Positions 17,820-26,781 of a DNA stretch of 64,000 nt are shown piece by piece (positions within the stretch are counted from its first letter, which is position 1; every line of letters begins with the position of its first letter). This stretch comes from Bacteroidota bacterium (GTDB taxonomy: Bacteria; Bacteroidota; Bacteroidia; AKYH767-A; 2013-40CM-41-45): positions 310,001 through 374,000 of the forward strand of contig JADJON010000001.1 in NCBI GenBank assembly GCA_016713765.1, read 5' to 3'. The position numbers and the translations under genes were made by a program. The notes below the pieces were generated by a model that saw nothing but the letters and a program-made list of their open reading frames with translations, did not search any database and had not been told where the DNA came from.

Positions 17820-19496
17820 TTACTTGCTCAACTGCCGGATGGCGTCCTCGACGTTCTTCTTGTCGTCGGGTTCCAGCGGTAACGCCGCTTTCTTGCGCAG
17901 GTAGAGCAAGGCATTGGCGTTGTCCTTCTTGAGGATGTAGTAGTAGGCGAGGTAGCCGTAGGCTTCGATCAGTCCGGAGTTGTATTTCGCGGCGTTGGCG
18001 GAGTCCGCTTCGGCCAGCTCGATGTATTTCTCGTAATGCGGCTTGGCCAGGCCCAGTTCGCTGGTGCTGTCGATTTGCGTATTGGCCTTGGCGCGCCAGA
18101 GGTAACCGCTGGCATACTTCGGCGAAAGCTCGTTCACCTTCATCATCGCGGAATCCGCGGGAGCAAACTGGTGATTGAAATAATAGGAGCGGCCGAGGTT
18201 GAAGTAGTCGGCCACCTTCACGTCCTTGCCCAGGGTGATCTTTTCGTTCAGCACCTGGATCGCGTCGGGGTAGCGCTTCATCTTCATGTACGCATTGGCG
18301 AGCTCGGAAAGCAGGTCGACTCGCGACGGATCCATGCCGTAAGCACGGCGAAGGTTCTCGACACCCAGCGAGTCCCGACCGGAACCGATCAGGATCTTGC
18401 CATAGTATTCGTAGTCGGTGACCGTGCGCTTGTCTTCAAGCAGTTTGTCGAACAGTCGGTTGCACACGAAGAGTCCGCGCTGGTAGTCCTTGATTTCGAA
18501 GTAGCAATAGGATTCTACACGCAGCAGGGTGACGTTACCCGAATCGCATTTCTGCTTGACCTGGTTGATCTCGTTCAGGGCGTTCGTGTACTCCTTGCTC
18601 AGGTAGAGGAAGGACGCGTACCGGATACGCGCGTTGCAGTTGTTGCGGGAGAGTTCGAGGTACTTGCGGTATTGTTCCTTGGCTTTCTCCAGACGACCAA
18701 GGCGGAAGTAGGTTTCACCGAGCTCACGATAAGCGGGAGCGTAGTTGGGATCCAGTTGAATGGCTTGCTCGAATTCCGCGGCCGCGCCTTCGTAGTTGGT
18801 GGAACGTTTGTACAAGCGCCCCTTGCTCACGATCCCGCGTGCGGAGGTCTTGTTGTAATCAAGCGCCTTGTTGTAGTAGTCGGCGGCGAGGGTGCCGTTG
18901 TTGAGCTCCGTATAAATGTCGCCCAGCAGGAGGTGAATCTCCGGGTTCTTCGGCTCGATGGTCAGCGCGCGGTCCAGAAGGGTCTTGGCCTTGTCAAGGT
19001 CCTTGTTCGTATAGTGGATCAGGGCTTCTGCGGCTTCGATCAGCACCGCTGCGCTCTTGGCAGGCGCTTTGGCTACCGCGTCGTCGATTAGTTGCTGGGC
19101 CTCGGCTACGCGGCGCTGCGCGTCGGCATAACGGGCCGCGGCTTCCGCATTGGAGGGGTCTTTTTCCGCGGCGCTCTTGGCTTCGCGAACACTCATGCGA
19201 TCCATCAGCGACTTGGCCATTCCGATGCTGAGCAACAGGTTGGCGGCATCCGCCTTGCGTCCCTGCTCAAATACGATCATGGCAGAATCGGCATTGTCGC
19301 CGAGGAGATAGTTGTCGCCAAAGAAATAATACAGGTTCCCGTTGGCGGGTTCGCGCGAGATGAGTTGCTGGTAAACATTCGTCGCGGCATCGTACTGCTC
19401 GTTTTCGGTCAGCTTCCTGGCTTCTTCCAGCGATTGCGCCGCGACAAAGCCCGGCAGCAGCAGTGCGGCGAGCAGGTAACGGAATCGGTTCTTCAT
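17820..19496 (-). CDS. secreted tetratricopeptide-repeat protein
   Basis: Residues 1-21 are a signal peptide (MKNRFRYLLAALLLPGFVAAQ); the rest is a chain of TPR helices. Clear copies include PEIHLLLGDIYTELNNGTLA, APAYRELGETYFRLGRLEKA and DLLSELANAYMKMKRYPDAI. The protein probably scaffolds interactions in the periplasm. The start is taken at ATG 19496, 9 nt after the PstS-like stop; a GTG at 19508 would instead overlap that stop. It is the last gene of the exbB-tonB operon, so it probably works with the TonB machinery, though its partner is unknown. Confidence 0.82.
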   Translation of the reverse strand: MKNRFRYLLAALLLPGFVAAQSLEEARKLTENEQYDAATNVYQQLISREPANGNLYYFFGDNYLLGDNADSAMIVFEQGRKADAANLLLSIGMAKSLMDRMSVREAKSAAEKDPSNAEAAARYADAQRRVAEAQQLIDDAVAKAPAKSAAVLIEAAEALIHYTNKDLDKAKTLLDRALTIEPKNPEIHLLLGDIYTELNNGTLAADYYNKALDYNKTSARGIVSKGRLYKRSTNYEGAAAEFEQAIQLDPNYAPAYRELGETYFRLGRLEKAKEQYRKYLELSRNNCNARIRYASFLYLSKEYTNALNEINQVKQKCDSGNVTLLRVESYCYFEIKDYQRGLFVCNRLFDKLLEDKRTVTDYEYYGKILIGSGRDSLGVENLRRAYGMDPSRVDLLSELANAYMKMKRYPDAIQVLNEKITLGKDVKVADYFNLGRSYYFNHQFAPADSAMMKVNELSPKYASGYLWRAKANTQIDSTSELGLAKPHYEKYIELAEADSANAAKYNSGLIEAYGYLAYYYILKKDNANALLYLRKKAALPLEPDDKKNVEDAIRQLSK

Positions 19497-19504
19497 GGTT
19501 CTTT

Positions 19505-20446
19505 TCACTCGTGTAGGTTGACGATCCGGACCGGCATGGTAGCGGGCAGCAGGCCCATCATGCGCACCAGGCGCTGGCCCTGATCGGCGGCGGCAAAGGC
19601 GGCAAAGCCCGTGCCAAGCCCGTTTCGGCCCTCCCGGCTGATCACATAGACGTCCCGCGTCAAGGGATACGATTTCAGTGCAATATACGCCTGATATGGC
19701 TGAACAAAGGCACTTTCGCCTTCGGCAGCCAGGTAAACAACGCGTACTTTCTTCAGGAATTCGTTCACCGTAGGATCATCGGAATCGCTGATCCAGTTCA
19801 CGCTGATGATGCCCAGGGCATTCGGATGCGTGGCGACGTAATCGATCACGTCCGCGTTCGAATTCGTCGCGTAGCAGTTCGGCGGAAAGTTGCCGCCTTC
19901 GAGAAACTCCTCCTTCAGGTAGCGTGTATTCGAGGAACCACTGCGATCAAATACGATGCGGATGGTGTCGGCGCTCCCTTTTTTCGGATCCAGCATCTTC
20001 CAGGTACTGGTTTTGCCTTGCACGATGGCACACAGTTGCTCGGTCCCCAAGGCGGTGTCGGGATTGTCGGGATGTACCAGAAGCGCAACCGCGTCGACGG
20101 CGATCTTGGTGTAGCGCGGGATGATGCGCTGCTTGTCGAACTCCGTGGTTTCGTCCTTGGTCAGTTTTCGCGCGGTGATCGCGATGCGGACGGAATCGTT
20201 GTGGAGCAATTCGTTCATCACCTCCGCTTCCGGCAGATAACGCGCCCGGATGTTCGCGTACTTGTAAATGCGCATGAAGGTGTCAAGCTGCACCTTGATC
20301 AACGGCTCGTACGATTCGTCCACCACGATGTCGATCGTACCGGAAGTCGGCGTATCGGTGTACGACGGTCGGTCGGTCCGGTTGCCGCAGGCGAACAGCC
20401 AAAACAACGGAAGCAGGTAAAGCAATCGTAGTCGCCGGGTGTTCAT
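19505..20446 (-). CDS. PstS-like phosphate-binding lipoprotein
   Basis: A periplasmic substrate-binding-type lipoprotein of 313 residues. The lipobox is LFAC with lipidated Cys20. SGTIDIVVDESYEPLI and later VFDRSGSSNTRYLKEEF resemble the PstS/PBP2 phosphate-binding motif, with the anion-binding R-S-G-S-S-N-T loop. No pstC, pstA or pstB follows. Its place between a small membrane protein gene and the TPR gene in a TonB operon suggests a role other than classical ABC uptake. It overlaps the upstream gene by 4 nt. Confidence 0.82.
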   Translation of the reverse strand: MNTRRLRLLYLLPLFWLFACGNRTDRPSYTDTPTSGTIDIVVDESYEPLIKVQLDTFMRIYKYANIRARYLPEAEVMNELLHNDSVRIAITARKLTKDETTEFDKQRIIPRYTKIAVDAVALLVHPDNPDTALGTEQLCAIVQGKTSTWKMLDPKKGSADTIRIVFDRSGSSNTRYLKEEFLEGGNFPPNCYATNSNADVIDYVATHPNALGIISVNWISDSDDPTVNEFLKKVRVVYLAAEGESAFVQPYQAYIALKSYPLTRDVYVISREGRNGLGTGFAAFAAADQGQRLVRMMGLLPATMPVRIVNLHE

Positions 20447-20673
20447 GGTTGTTGCGGGGTTGTTTCGGCCCGATAGGCGCGCAAGCTTCGGTAGAACCGG
20501 TACACGCCGTAGATCATCAGCGCGCCGCCGGCGATTCGCCGGTTGTTTGCCGGCACCTGGCTCGTCGTCCAGAAAAAGAAAACGACGATGCCCGCTGCGC
20601 TATACAGGACGGCCATCGTCGCGTTGAGGTAAAACCGGAAACGGGACGCAGGCCGGGACGATTCATCCGCCAT
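20443..20673 (-). CDS. small two-helix membrane protein
   Basis: A 76-residue protein with two membrane helices (about 16-34, NATMAVLYSAAGIVVFFFW; about 46-58, AGGALMIYGVYRF) and a short basic C-terminus. It overlaps the PstS-like gene by 4 nt and starts 14 nt after tonB, so it is firmly within the operon. No named family is recognised; it may be an accessory subunit of the TonB/ExbBD complex. Confidence 0.72.
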   Translation of the reverse strand: MADESSRPASRFRFYLNATMAVLYSAAGIVVFFFWTTSQVPANNRRIAGGALMIYGVYRFYRSLRAYRAETTPQQP

Positions 20674-20687
20674 GCGTGTGGGTTGTC

Positions 20688-21485
20688 TTATTTAAGCGTA
20701 AAGTTTACCGGCAGGTTGTACTGCACCTGCACAGGGCGACCGTTCTGGCGACCGGATTTCCATTCGGGCATGTTGCGCACGACACGAAGCGCTTCTTCGT
20801 CGCAACCTCCGCCGATGCCGCGCAGGATCTTGGCGTCCTTGATCTTGCCGTCCTTATCGACCACGAAGGTCACATACACGCGACCGGAAATGCCGTTCTC
20901 GCGTGCGATCGCCGGATATTTGATGTTGCGCTGGAGATACTTGAACAATTCTTCTTCCCCGCCCGGAAAACTCGGCATCTCTTCCACCACGGTGAAGATC
21001 TTACCCTCATCCGGATCGCCCACAACGGGATTGTCCGGAGGAAGATCAACAACATCTTTCGAACCTTCCTGCGTAACGGTGGATACCTGTACTTCCTTTA
21101 CTTCCTCCTGGGTGGGAGGAGGTTCCTGTGCTTCTTCATCCTTCACAACCTTCGGCGGCGTGAACTTGATGGTCTGTTGCACCGGCGGAGGCGGGATCAC
21201 CGGCGGAGGCGGAGGCGTCGATTTGTCGATCGGAGGCGGCTCGGCCAGCGTGACCACTTCGGTCACCGTCGACTTGTCGTTGAACTTAACGCTCGAGAGC
21301 AGTGTCATCAGCTGCGGGAGCAGGAAGAAGACGATCGCGGCTACGAACGAGATCAGCATCGCGGTCAGGATGCGACGCTGATATTTACTGCGGAGAACGT
21401 AGGCTCCGAATTCCTTATTCCGGTGTTCGAACACGAGTTCGACCCGATCGGGGTTCACCGCGTTATCCCAGGAGAACAACTTCAT
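20688..21485 (-). CDS. tonB: TonB-family energy transducer
   Basis: Couples proton-motive force from ExbB/ExbD to outer-membrane receptors. One N-terminal membrane helix (about 39-63) follows a cytoplasmic segment typical of the Bacteroidota TonB type (FEHRNKEFGAYVLRSKY). A Pro-rich linker spans about 80-130 (PPPPPVIPPPPVQQT). The C-terminal TonB domain (about 185-265) contains YPAIARENGISGRVYVTFVV. The gene sits downstream of exbB and two exbD genes in the same operon. Confidence 0.92.
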   Translation of the reverse strand: MKLFSWDNAVNPDRVELVFEHRNKEFGAYVLRSKYQRRILTAMLISFVAAIVFFLLPQLMTLLSSVKFNDKSTVTEVVTLAEPPPIDKSTPPPPPVIPPPPVQQTIKFTPPKVVKDEEAQEPPPTQEEVKEVQVSTVTQEGSKDVVDLPPDNPVVGDPDEGKIFTVVEEMPSFPGGEEELFKYLQRNIKYPAIARENGISGRVYVTFVVDKDGKIKDAKILRGIGGGCDEEALRVVRNMPEWKSGRQNGRPVQVQYNLPVNFTLK

Positions 21486-21496
21486 GCTTCGGGCGG

Positions 21497-22141
21497 TTAT
21501 TTCGTGTTTTCAATGAGGGTCTTCTCCGAGTCCGAGAGGTCCACGATGGCGTAACGGCCAACGTTGCAGACCAGCATCTCGTCGAGGATGTCGACCAGGT
21601 TCTTGTACTTCGACTTATCGTCCGGCTTGATCAGCACGATCAGGCCTTTCTTTTCGGCCGCTTTCACAGCCGACTTGTGTCGCTTGATGTCTTCGTCGGT
21701 ATCCGGGATCAAACCGGCCTTGACGGAGTCTTCCACCAGCTTCACCTGGTCGATCACCAGCTTGTTCTTTTCGAGGAGGATCTTGCGGATGCTCTTCGCT
21801 CCGTCCTGGGAGTAGTCGGCGATGTTGGTGGACGGCGGTTTGGCGGGATCGTCTTCCCCAATGTACCAGATGATGCGATCGTTCTCGGTAAGGAGAAGCG
21901 AAAGGGTTTGCGAGGCGGGGACTTTGGTGCGCTCCTCGTCTAAGATCTTATCCTTCACCGGCATGGTGATATCCATCGTCTTCGGTTTGCTGAAGGTCGT
22001 GGTGAGGATGAAGAAGGTGAGCAGCAGGAACGCCAAGTCCACCATCGGCGTCATGTCGATGTGCGTGGACGATTTCTTGGCGCGGACCTTTTTGTGTTTG
22101 CCCTTGTCGCTACCGCCTTCTTGCTGTTGTACTTCTGCCAT
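21497..22141 (-). CDS. exbD: ExbD/TolR-family protein (second copy)
   Basis: A 214-residue biopolymer-transport subunit. A Lys-rich cytoplasmic N-terminus leads into THIDMTPMVDLAFLLLTFF, where the membrane Asp of MVDLAF is the proton-carrying residue. A periplasmic domain follows. It differs clearly from the other exbD in sequence and in its Lys-rich start. Bacteroidota ExbBD operons commonly carry two exbD genes; the two probably form a heteromeric channel partner for ExbB. Confidence 0.9.
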   Translation of the reverse strand: MAEVQQQEGGSDKGKHKKVRAKKSSTHIDMTPMVDLAFLLLTFFILTTTFSKPKTMDITMPVKDKILDEERTKVPASQTLSLLLTENDRIIWYIGEDDPAKPPSTNIADYSQDGAKSIRKILLEKNKLVIDQVKLVEDSVKAGLIPDTDEDIKRHKSAVKAAEKKGLIVLIKPDDKSKYKNLVDILDEMLVCNVGRYAIVDLSDSEKTLIENTK

Positions 22142-22185
22142 GGTTCGTGTTCCCGGCTTGCGCGACGGTTGCCCGTCGCAGCGGT

Positions 22186-22815
22186 TTACTGTTTATCGGT
22201 GGCGGGCTCCGCCGTGGGTGCGCCTTCGAGGTTAGTGATCAGGGCGAAACGGTTCGCCTTATTATCCTGCAGGATCGAGATGACCCGCTTGATGGTCGGA
22301 ATGTCGGCTTCGCGGTCGCCTTTGATCGCGATGCTGGCACGCGGAGCGGCGTTACGGGCGACATTCACCCACATGGCCAGCTCGTTGTTCGTAGAATCCT
22401 TCGGAATGCCGGGCGTGCTGAGGTTCATCTCTTTCCGCCTGGCTTCGTCGGCCGAGAGGTATTCCTTCATCTGGTTCATCGGCATGCCCACCGAAGAGAG
22501 AACGGAGAATCGCTTGAGTTCCTTCTCTTCGAAGGTGACGTTGAAACGCTCACCCATCTTCTCGATGATGCTGCGGCGCAACTGCTGTCCTTCTACGTTG
22601 AAGAACACCCGGCCACCCTTGTCGATCGTCAGCAGGATCACCCCTTTGTCCGGCAGCGGAATCTCGCTGACGGAGGAGGGCTGATCGACGACCACCGGCT
22701 CGTCCGGGCGGAACTTCGTGGTGAGCATGAAGAAGGTCACCAGCAAGAACGCCAGGTCGACCATCGGGGTCATGTCCAGCGAAGGACCCTTCTTTGGTAT
22801 CTTGATTTTCGGCAT
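22186..22815 (-). CDS. exbD: ExbD/TolR-family protein (first copy)
   Basis: A 209-residue ExbD. The signature SLDMTPMVDLAFLLVTFFML (about 13-32) contains the conserved membrane Asp. The periplasmic part ends with a nucleic-acid-unlike beta domain (SIAIKGDREADIPTIKRVI), typical of ExbD. It lies 62 nt downstream of exbB and 45 nt upstream of the second exbD. Confidence 0.9.
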   Translation of the reverse strand: MPKIKIPKKGPSLDMTPMVDLAFLLVTFFMLTTKFRPDEPVVVDQPSSVSEIPLPDKGVILLTIDKGGRVFFNVEGQQLRRSIIEKMGERFNVTFEEKELKRFSVLSSVGMPMNQMKEYLSADEARRKEMNLSTPGIPKDSTNNELAMWVNVARNAAPRASIAIKGDREADIPTIKRVISILQDNKANRFALITNLEGAPTAEPATDKQ

Positions 22816-22876
22816 TAGTTACGACGTATGGTAGGAGTCCCCGTGCAGGTATATTCCACACACGGAAAGCCTGTTT

Positions 22877-23713
22877 TTAGTGGCCCTTCTGCGTGGAAGC
22901 GAAGGACTGTACGATCGTGTAGCCGGCCTCGTCGATGCCGTAGGTGATGCTGTCGATCTTCGTCGTGAAGTAGTTGTACAGGATGATGGCCAGGGCTGAG
23001 GTACCGATACCGAGCGCGGTATTGATAAGCGCCTCGGAGATACCGGTCGACAGGGCTACGGCGTCCGGAGCACCGGCGGTGGCCAGCGCCGAGAACGCCC
23101 GGATCATCCCGAGTACCGTTCCGAACAGACCCAACAGGGTCGCGATGGAAGCGATGGTCGAAATGATGACCAGGTTCTTGGAAAGCATCGGAAGCTCCAG
23201 GGTGGTGGCTTCTTCCAGCTCTTTCTGAATAGCCATGATCTTACGCTCTTTGTCCAACTCGCGGTCGGCTTGCATGCTGCGGTACATGTCGATGCCGGCG
23301 CTGACAACGTTAGCAACCGAACCGCGCTGCTTGGCGCACTCCGCTTTCGCTCCGTCGAGGTTGCCGGATGCTACCAGCGGACGGATGCGCATGATGAAGC
23401 CTTCTACGGAACCGGTGCCCTTGGACTTGCCGATCGTGATCATGCGCTCGATAGCGAAGACCACAACGGTGAAGAACGAACCGAGCAGGATCGGTACGAC
23501 GAAACCACCTTTGTACATAACGGCCAGGTAGTGGTTGAGCGTGCCGATTACTTCTTTGGGCAGGGGACCTTTTTCCGGATCGCTGTTTTCGAAACCGCTG
23601 GGATTACCCATGATGAAATTCCAGATGACGATTCCCAGGACCAGGCACAGCGGAATAACCAGTGCGGCAAAGAGACCTTGTATTCCACCAGCTTTAGATT
23701 GCTTGTTGCTCAT
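22877..23713 (-). CDS. exbB: MotA/TolQ/ExbB proton channel protein
   Basis: A 278-residue proton channel subunit. Membrane helices lie near 14-34, 68-92 and in the C-terminal pair (IISTIASIATLLGLFGTVLGMIRAF and LINTALGIGTSALAIILYNYF). GLFGTVLGMI and the Thr/Ala-rich last helix are the family core. It is the first gene of a six-gene operon ending in the TPR protein. A promoter is proposed about 105-135 nt upstream, leaving a long leader with a small hairpin (23765-23782). Confidence 0.92.
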   Translation of the reverse strand: MSNKQSKAGGIQGLFAALVIPLCLVLGIVIWNFIMGNPSGFENSDPEKGPLPKEVIGTLNHYLAVMYKGGFVVPILLGSFFTVVVFAIERMITIGKSKGTGSVEGFIMRIRPLVASGNLDGAKAECAKQRGSVANVVSAGIDMYRSMQADRELDKERKIMAIQKELEEATTLELPMLSKNLVIISTIASIATLLGLFGTVLGMIRAFSALATAGAPDAVALSTGISEALINTALGIGTSALAIILYNYFTTKIDSITYGIDEAGYTIVQSFASTQKGH

Positions 23714-23816
23714 GTTATGCTTGTTGGTTAAATGTTTCTTTTTGACGAGGATACTACACGAATAAACGACCCTGCGGTCGTTCTATTTCTTTGATTTTTT
23801 AAAATTTTTGGAGGAG

Positions 23817-23847
23817 CAAGTATAGGAAATTCCCCTTATATCCAAAA
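23817..23847 (-). promoter_or_regulatory. probable promoter of the exbB-tonB operon
   Basis: Minus strand: TTTTG (23843-23847), 18 bases, TATACTTG (23817-23824; one mismatch to TAnnTTTG). It would give a ~95-nt leader containing the hairpin AACGACC/GGTCGTT at 23765-23782. Confidence 0.45.
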
Positions 23848-23915
23848 CCGGACAACCACCGATTTAACGCAATCGTGACATTGCGCCGACACCTTTACAA
23901 AGTCCTGATTATCTG

Positions 23916-25286
23916 TTACAAAAGTCCAGATAAATAGCCCGGCGCCAGGCCCAGCGCGATGGCCAGGACCGCCGTACCGATCAGGAAGATCCTGGTGGCC
24001 GTCGGAAGCTCGATGGTGGCGTCGGATGTGCCGCGGAACAAGGCGATCAGCGGACGGAAGTAATAATACACGCCTACCAGCGAACCGAGTACGCCGATGA
24101 TGACCAGCCAGGCATGACCAGCTTCCATCGCTGCCGTGAAAATGTAGTATTTGGCGAAAAATCCGGCCGTGGGCGGGATTCCGGCCAGGGACAACATGGC
24201 CACCACCGTGATGGCGGCGAGAAACGGATTGCGCGAAGCCAGACCGTTGAATCCCTCGAGTTGCTCATTACCGGTTTTGTTGCTCACCAGGTAGAGGATC
24301 GCGAAAGCGGCGAGCGAAGACACGCTATAAGCGGCCGTGTAGAACAAGAGCGAACCGCCCGACTGACCTTGCTGCGACAACAAGGCCATGGTCATATAGC
24401 CTGCATGCGCGATGCTGGAATAGGCCAGCATGCGCTTGAAGCTGGTTTGGAAAACGGCGGTGATGTTGCCGATCGCGATCGTGAGCGCCGAGATGATGAA
24501 CAGCGTCTCGCTCCAATTGATCGCGATCGACGCGAATGCGCCGCTGAAGAGTCGTAAGAAGGCCGCGAAGGCTGCCGTCTTCACGACCGTCGACATGAAC
24601 GCTGTGATGACGGTCGGCGAGCCCTGGTAAACATCCGGCGCCCACCAGTGAAACGGAGCCGCCGATACTTTGAACGCCATCGCGATCATCATCAGGAACA
24701 GTCCGGCGGTAATCATGACCGGCTGGTCGAGTCCGTTGGCCGCGATCTTTTCGGCGATCACCGCGATGTTGAACGAACCGGTGGCGCCGTACAACAAGGC
24801 GATGCCGAAGAGCAGGAAGCCGGTCGCGAAACTGCCCATGAGGAAGTACTTCAGGGCCGCTTCGTTTGAGGCGAGATTGCTCTTGTTGCTACCCGCGAGG
24901 ATGTAAAGCGAAATGGACAGGATCTCAATGCCCAGGAACAACATGATCATGTTCGAAAAGCTGGTCATCACGACCGCGCCGGTGATCGCGAAGATGAGCA
25001 GGGCGAAATGATCGACCCGGCTCGAGGGTTCGTCGAAGTAAGAAGAGGAGAAGGTGAACCACAACAACGACACCGCCAGAATCACGCCCGTGAACGCCAC
25101 GGAGAAATGATCGACGCGCATCATGTCGTTGAACAGGCTCACCGGCGCGTTCCAGTCGGCAACGTCGGCTGCGAGCGCCGCGCCCAGCCCGATCAGGATC
25201 AACGCGAGTTGGCCTTTCCGGATGTTGAAGATCTCGGTCAGGAGGAGCACCAGGCCCAGCCCGGCTAGTATGATCAGCGTATTCAT
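23916..25286 (-). CDS. nuoN: NADH-quinone oxidoreductase subunit N
   Basis: An antiporter-like proton-pumping subunit of complex I: 456 residues, about 14 membrane helices. Signatures include FKVSAAPFHWWAPDVYQGSP (the conserved membrane Lys and the helix break) and FKRMLAYSSIAHAGYMTMALL. The ATG at 25286 (MNTLIILAG) is chosen because a longer version would overlap nuoM and add a charged extension. It is the last gene of a nuoL-nuoM-nuoN unit. Confidence 0.94.
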   Translation of the reverse strand: MNTLIILAGLGLVLLLTEIFNIRKGQLALILIGLGAALAADVADWNAPVSLFNDMMRVDHFSVAFTGVILAVSLLWFTFSSSYFDEPSSRVDHFALLIFAITGAVVMTSFSNMIMLFLGIEILSISLYILAGSNKSNLASNEAALKYFLMGSFATGFLLFGIALLYGATGSFNIAVIAEKIAANGLDQPVMITAGLFLMMIAMAFKVSAAPFHWWAPDVYQGSPTVITAFMSTVVKTAAFAAFLRLFSGAFASIAINWSETLFIISALTIAIGNITAVFQTSFKRMLAYSSIAHAGYMTMALLSQQGQSGGSLLFYTAAYSVSSLAAFAILYLVSNKTGNEQLEGFNGLASRNPFLAAITVVAMLSLAGIPPTAGFFAKYYIFTAAMEAGHAWLVIIGVLGSLVGVYYYFRPLIALFRGTSDATIELPTATRIFLIGTAVLAIALGLAPGYLSGLL

Positions 25287-25305
25287 GCGGGTCGCGTAGG
25301 AAGGA

Positions 25306-26766
25306 TCAACGCAGCGAGAGCGCACCCGACTGCACGACCAGATCGTGCAAGGCGCGTACGGAAGGCTCTACCAGGTCGAGCAAGGGTTTGGGATAAACAC
25401 CGGTGATAAAGATGACCGCAACGATCGGGATCAATACGGCTTTCTCGTTGAGGGTAAGGTCGTCGAAGCTGTGCGTGCGCGAGCCGGTCTCCCCGAGCGA
25501 GATCCTGCGGTAGGCGTTGAGCATGTACACCGCTCCGAGGATCACCGTCAGGCCGGCAACGGCCGCCATCCAGGCGTTGTATTGGTACACGCCGTTGATG
25601 AGCAGGAATTCGCCGACGAAGCCGTTGGTCAACGGCAGCGCGACCGACGCCAGCAGCAGGATCACGAAGTAGGTCGCGAACTGCGGCGCTACGTTGCGGA
25701 TGCCGCCAAGGTGATCGAGTTCGCGCGTATGCGTGCGGCGCATCAGGATCTCGGCGATGAAGAAGAGGCCGACCACGTTCACGCCGTGAGCGACCATCTG
25801 CATGACACTACCCTGGAAGCCCTGCACCGTGAGGGAGAAGACGCCGGCGGAAATCAATCCCACGTGGGCGATCGACGAATAAGCGATCAGGCGCTTGAAG
25901 TCCTGCTGCGACCAGGCGATCAGCGACGCGTACACGATGCCGATCACGGAAAGGATCATGGCTACGTTCCCCCACTCCGCTACGCCGGCCGGCGCGATGG
26001 GCAGCAGCCAGCGGAGCAGGCCGTAAACACCCATCTTCAGCATGATGCCGGAGAGCAGCATCGTGCCCTGGGTGGGCGAATCGGTATAGGTATCGGGTTG
26101 CCAGGTGTGGAAAGGAAACACCGGCATCTTGATCGCGAAGGCCAGGAAAAAGGCCCAGAAGATCCAGGTCTGCTCCGCCGGAGACAAATGCAAGGCATAC
26201 AACTGCCGGATGTCGAACGAATGAGCAGGCGTTTGCTGGCGCAGATAGATCAGCGCGACAAGCATGAACAAGCTGCCGAGCAGGGTATAGATGAAGAACT
26301 TCAATGTGATGCGCAGCCGGTCTTTTCCACCCCAGATCAGACAGATCAGGTAGATCGGGATGAGCGCGAGTTCCCAGAATACATAGAAGAGGAATCCGTC
26401 GAGCGCGCAGAAGACGCCGATCAACGCCGCTTCCATCACGAGGATGAGCGCGTACAATAAACCCGGTCGTTCCTGCTGTTGTCCGGCGGCGGAGAGTATG
26501 ATGAGCGGCGTGAGGAAGGTGGTCAGCAACACCAGCAGGAGGCTGATACCGTCCATGCCCACTTTATAACTGATGCCCAGTCCCTGCACCCACCAGTAAT
26601 CTTCGAGGAATTGTGTACCGCCTGTTGCGTTGAACTGCAACGCGAACCAGACGCTGAACAGGAATTCGGCCACTGCCGCCGCCAGCGCGATGGTGCGCGC
26701 GTTGCGGCCGCTCCAGCCTGCGATAAGCCCGGCTACCAGTGGAAGAAAGATGAGGATCGACAGCAT
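25306..26766 (-). CDS. nuoM: NADH-quinone oxidoreductase subunit M
   Basis: Complex I antiporter-like subunit of 486 residues, about 14 helices. Landmarks are YFVFWELALIPIYLI-type sequence (here FYVFWELALIPIYLICL, with the key Glu), KMPVFPFHTWQPDTYTDSP and FKRLIAYSSIAHVGLISAG. It follows nuoL by 15 nt. Confidence 0.95.
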   Translation of the reverse strand: MLSILIFLPLVAGLIAGWSGRNARTIALAAAVAEFLFSVWFALQFNATGGTQFLEDYWWVQGLGISYKVGMDGISLLLVLLTTFLTPLIILSAAGQQQERPGLLYALILVMEAALIGVFCALDGFLFYVFWELALIPIYLICLIWGGKDRLRITLKFFIYTLLGSLFMLVALIYLRQQTPAHSFDIRQLYALHLSPAEQTWIFWAFFLAFAIKMPVFPFHTWQPDTYTDSPTQGTMLLSGIMLKMGVYGLLRWLLPIAPAGVAEWGNVAMILSVIGIVYASLIAWSQQDFKRLIAYSSIAHVGLISAGVFSLTVQGFQGSVMQMVAHGVNVVGLFFIAEILMRRTHTRELDHLGGIRNVAPQFATYFVILLLASVALPLTNGFVGEFLLINGVYQYNAWMAAVAGLTVILGAVYMLNAYRRISLGETGSRTHSFDDLTLNEKAVLIPIVAVIFITGVYPKPLLDLVEPSVRALHDLVVQSGALSLR

Positions 26767-26781
26767 GGAAGAGGAATTCGC

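Noticed and set aside
23714..23816. Riboswitch in the exbB leader
   Set aside because: Only a 7-bp hairpin with a 4-nt loop is visible; no known riboswitch pattern is recognisable.
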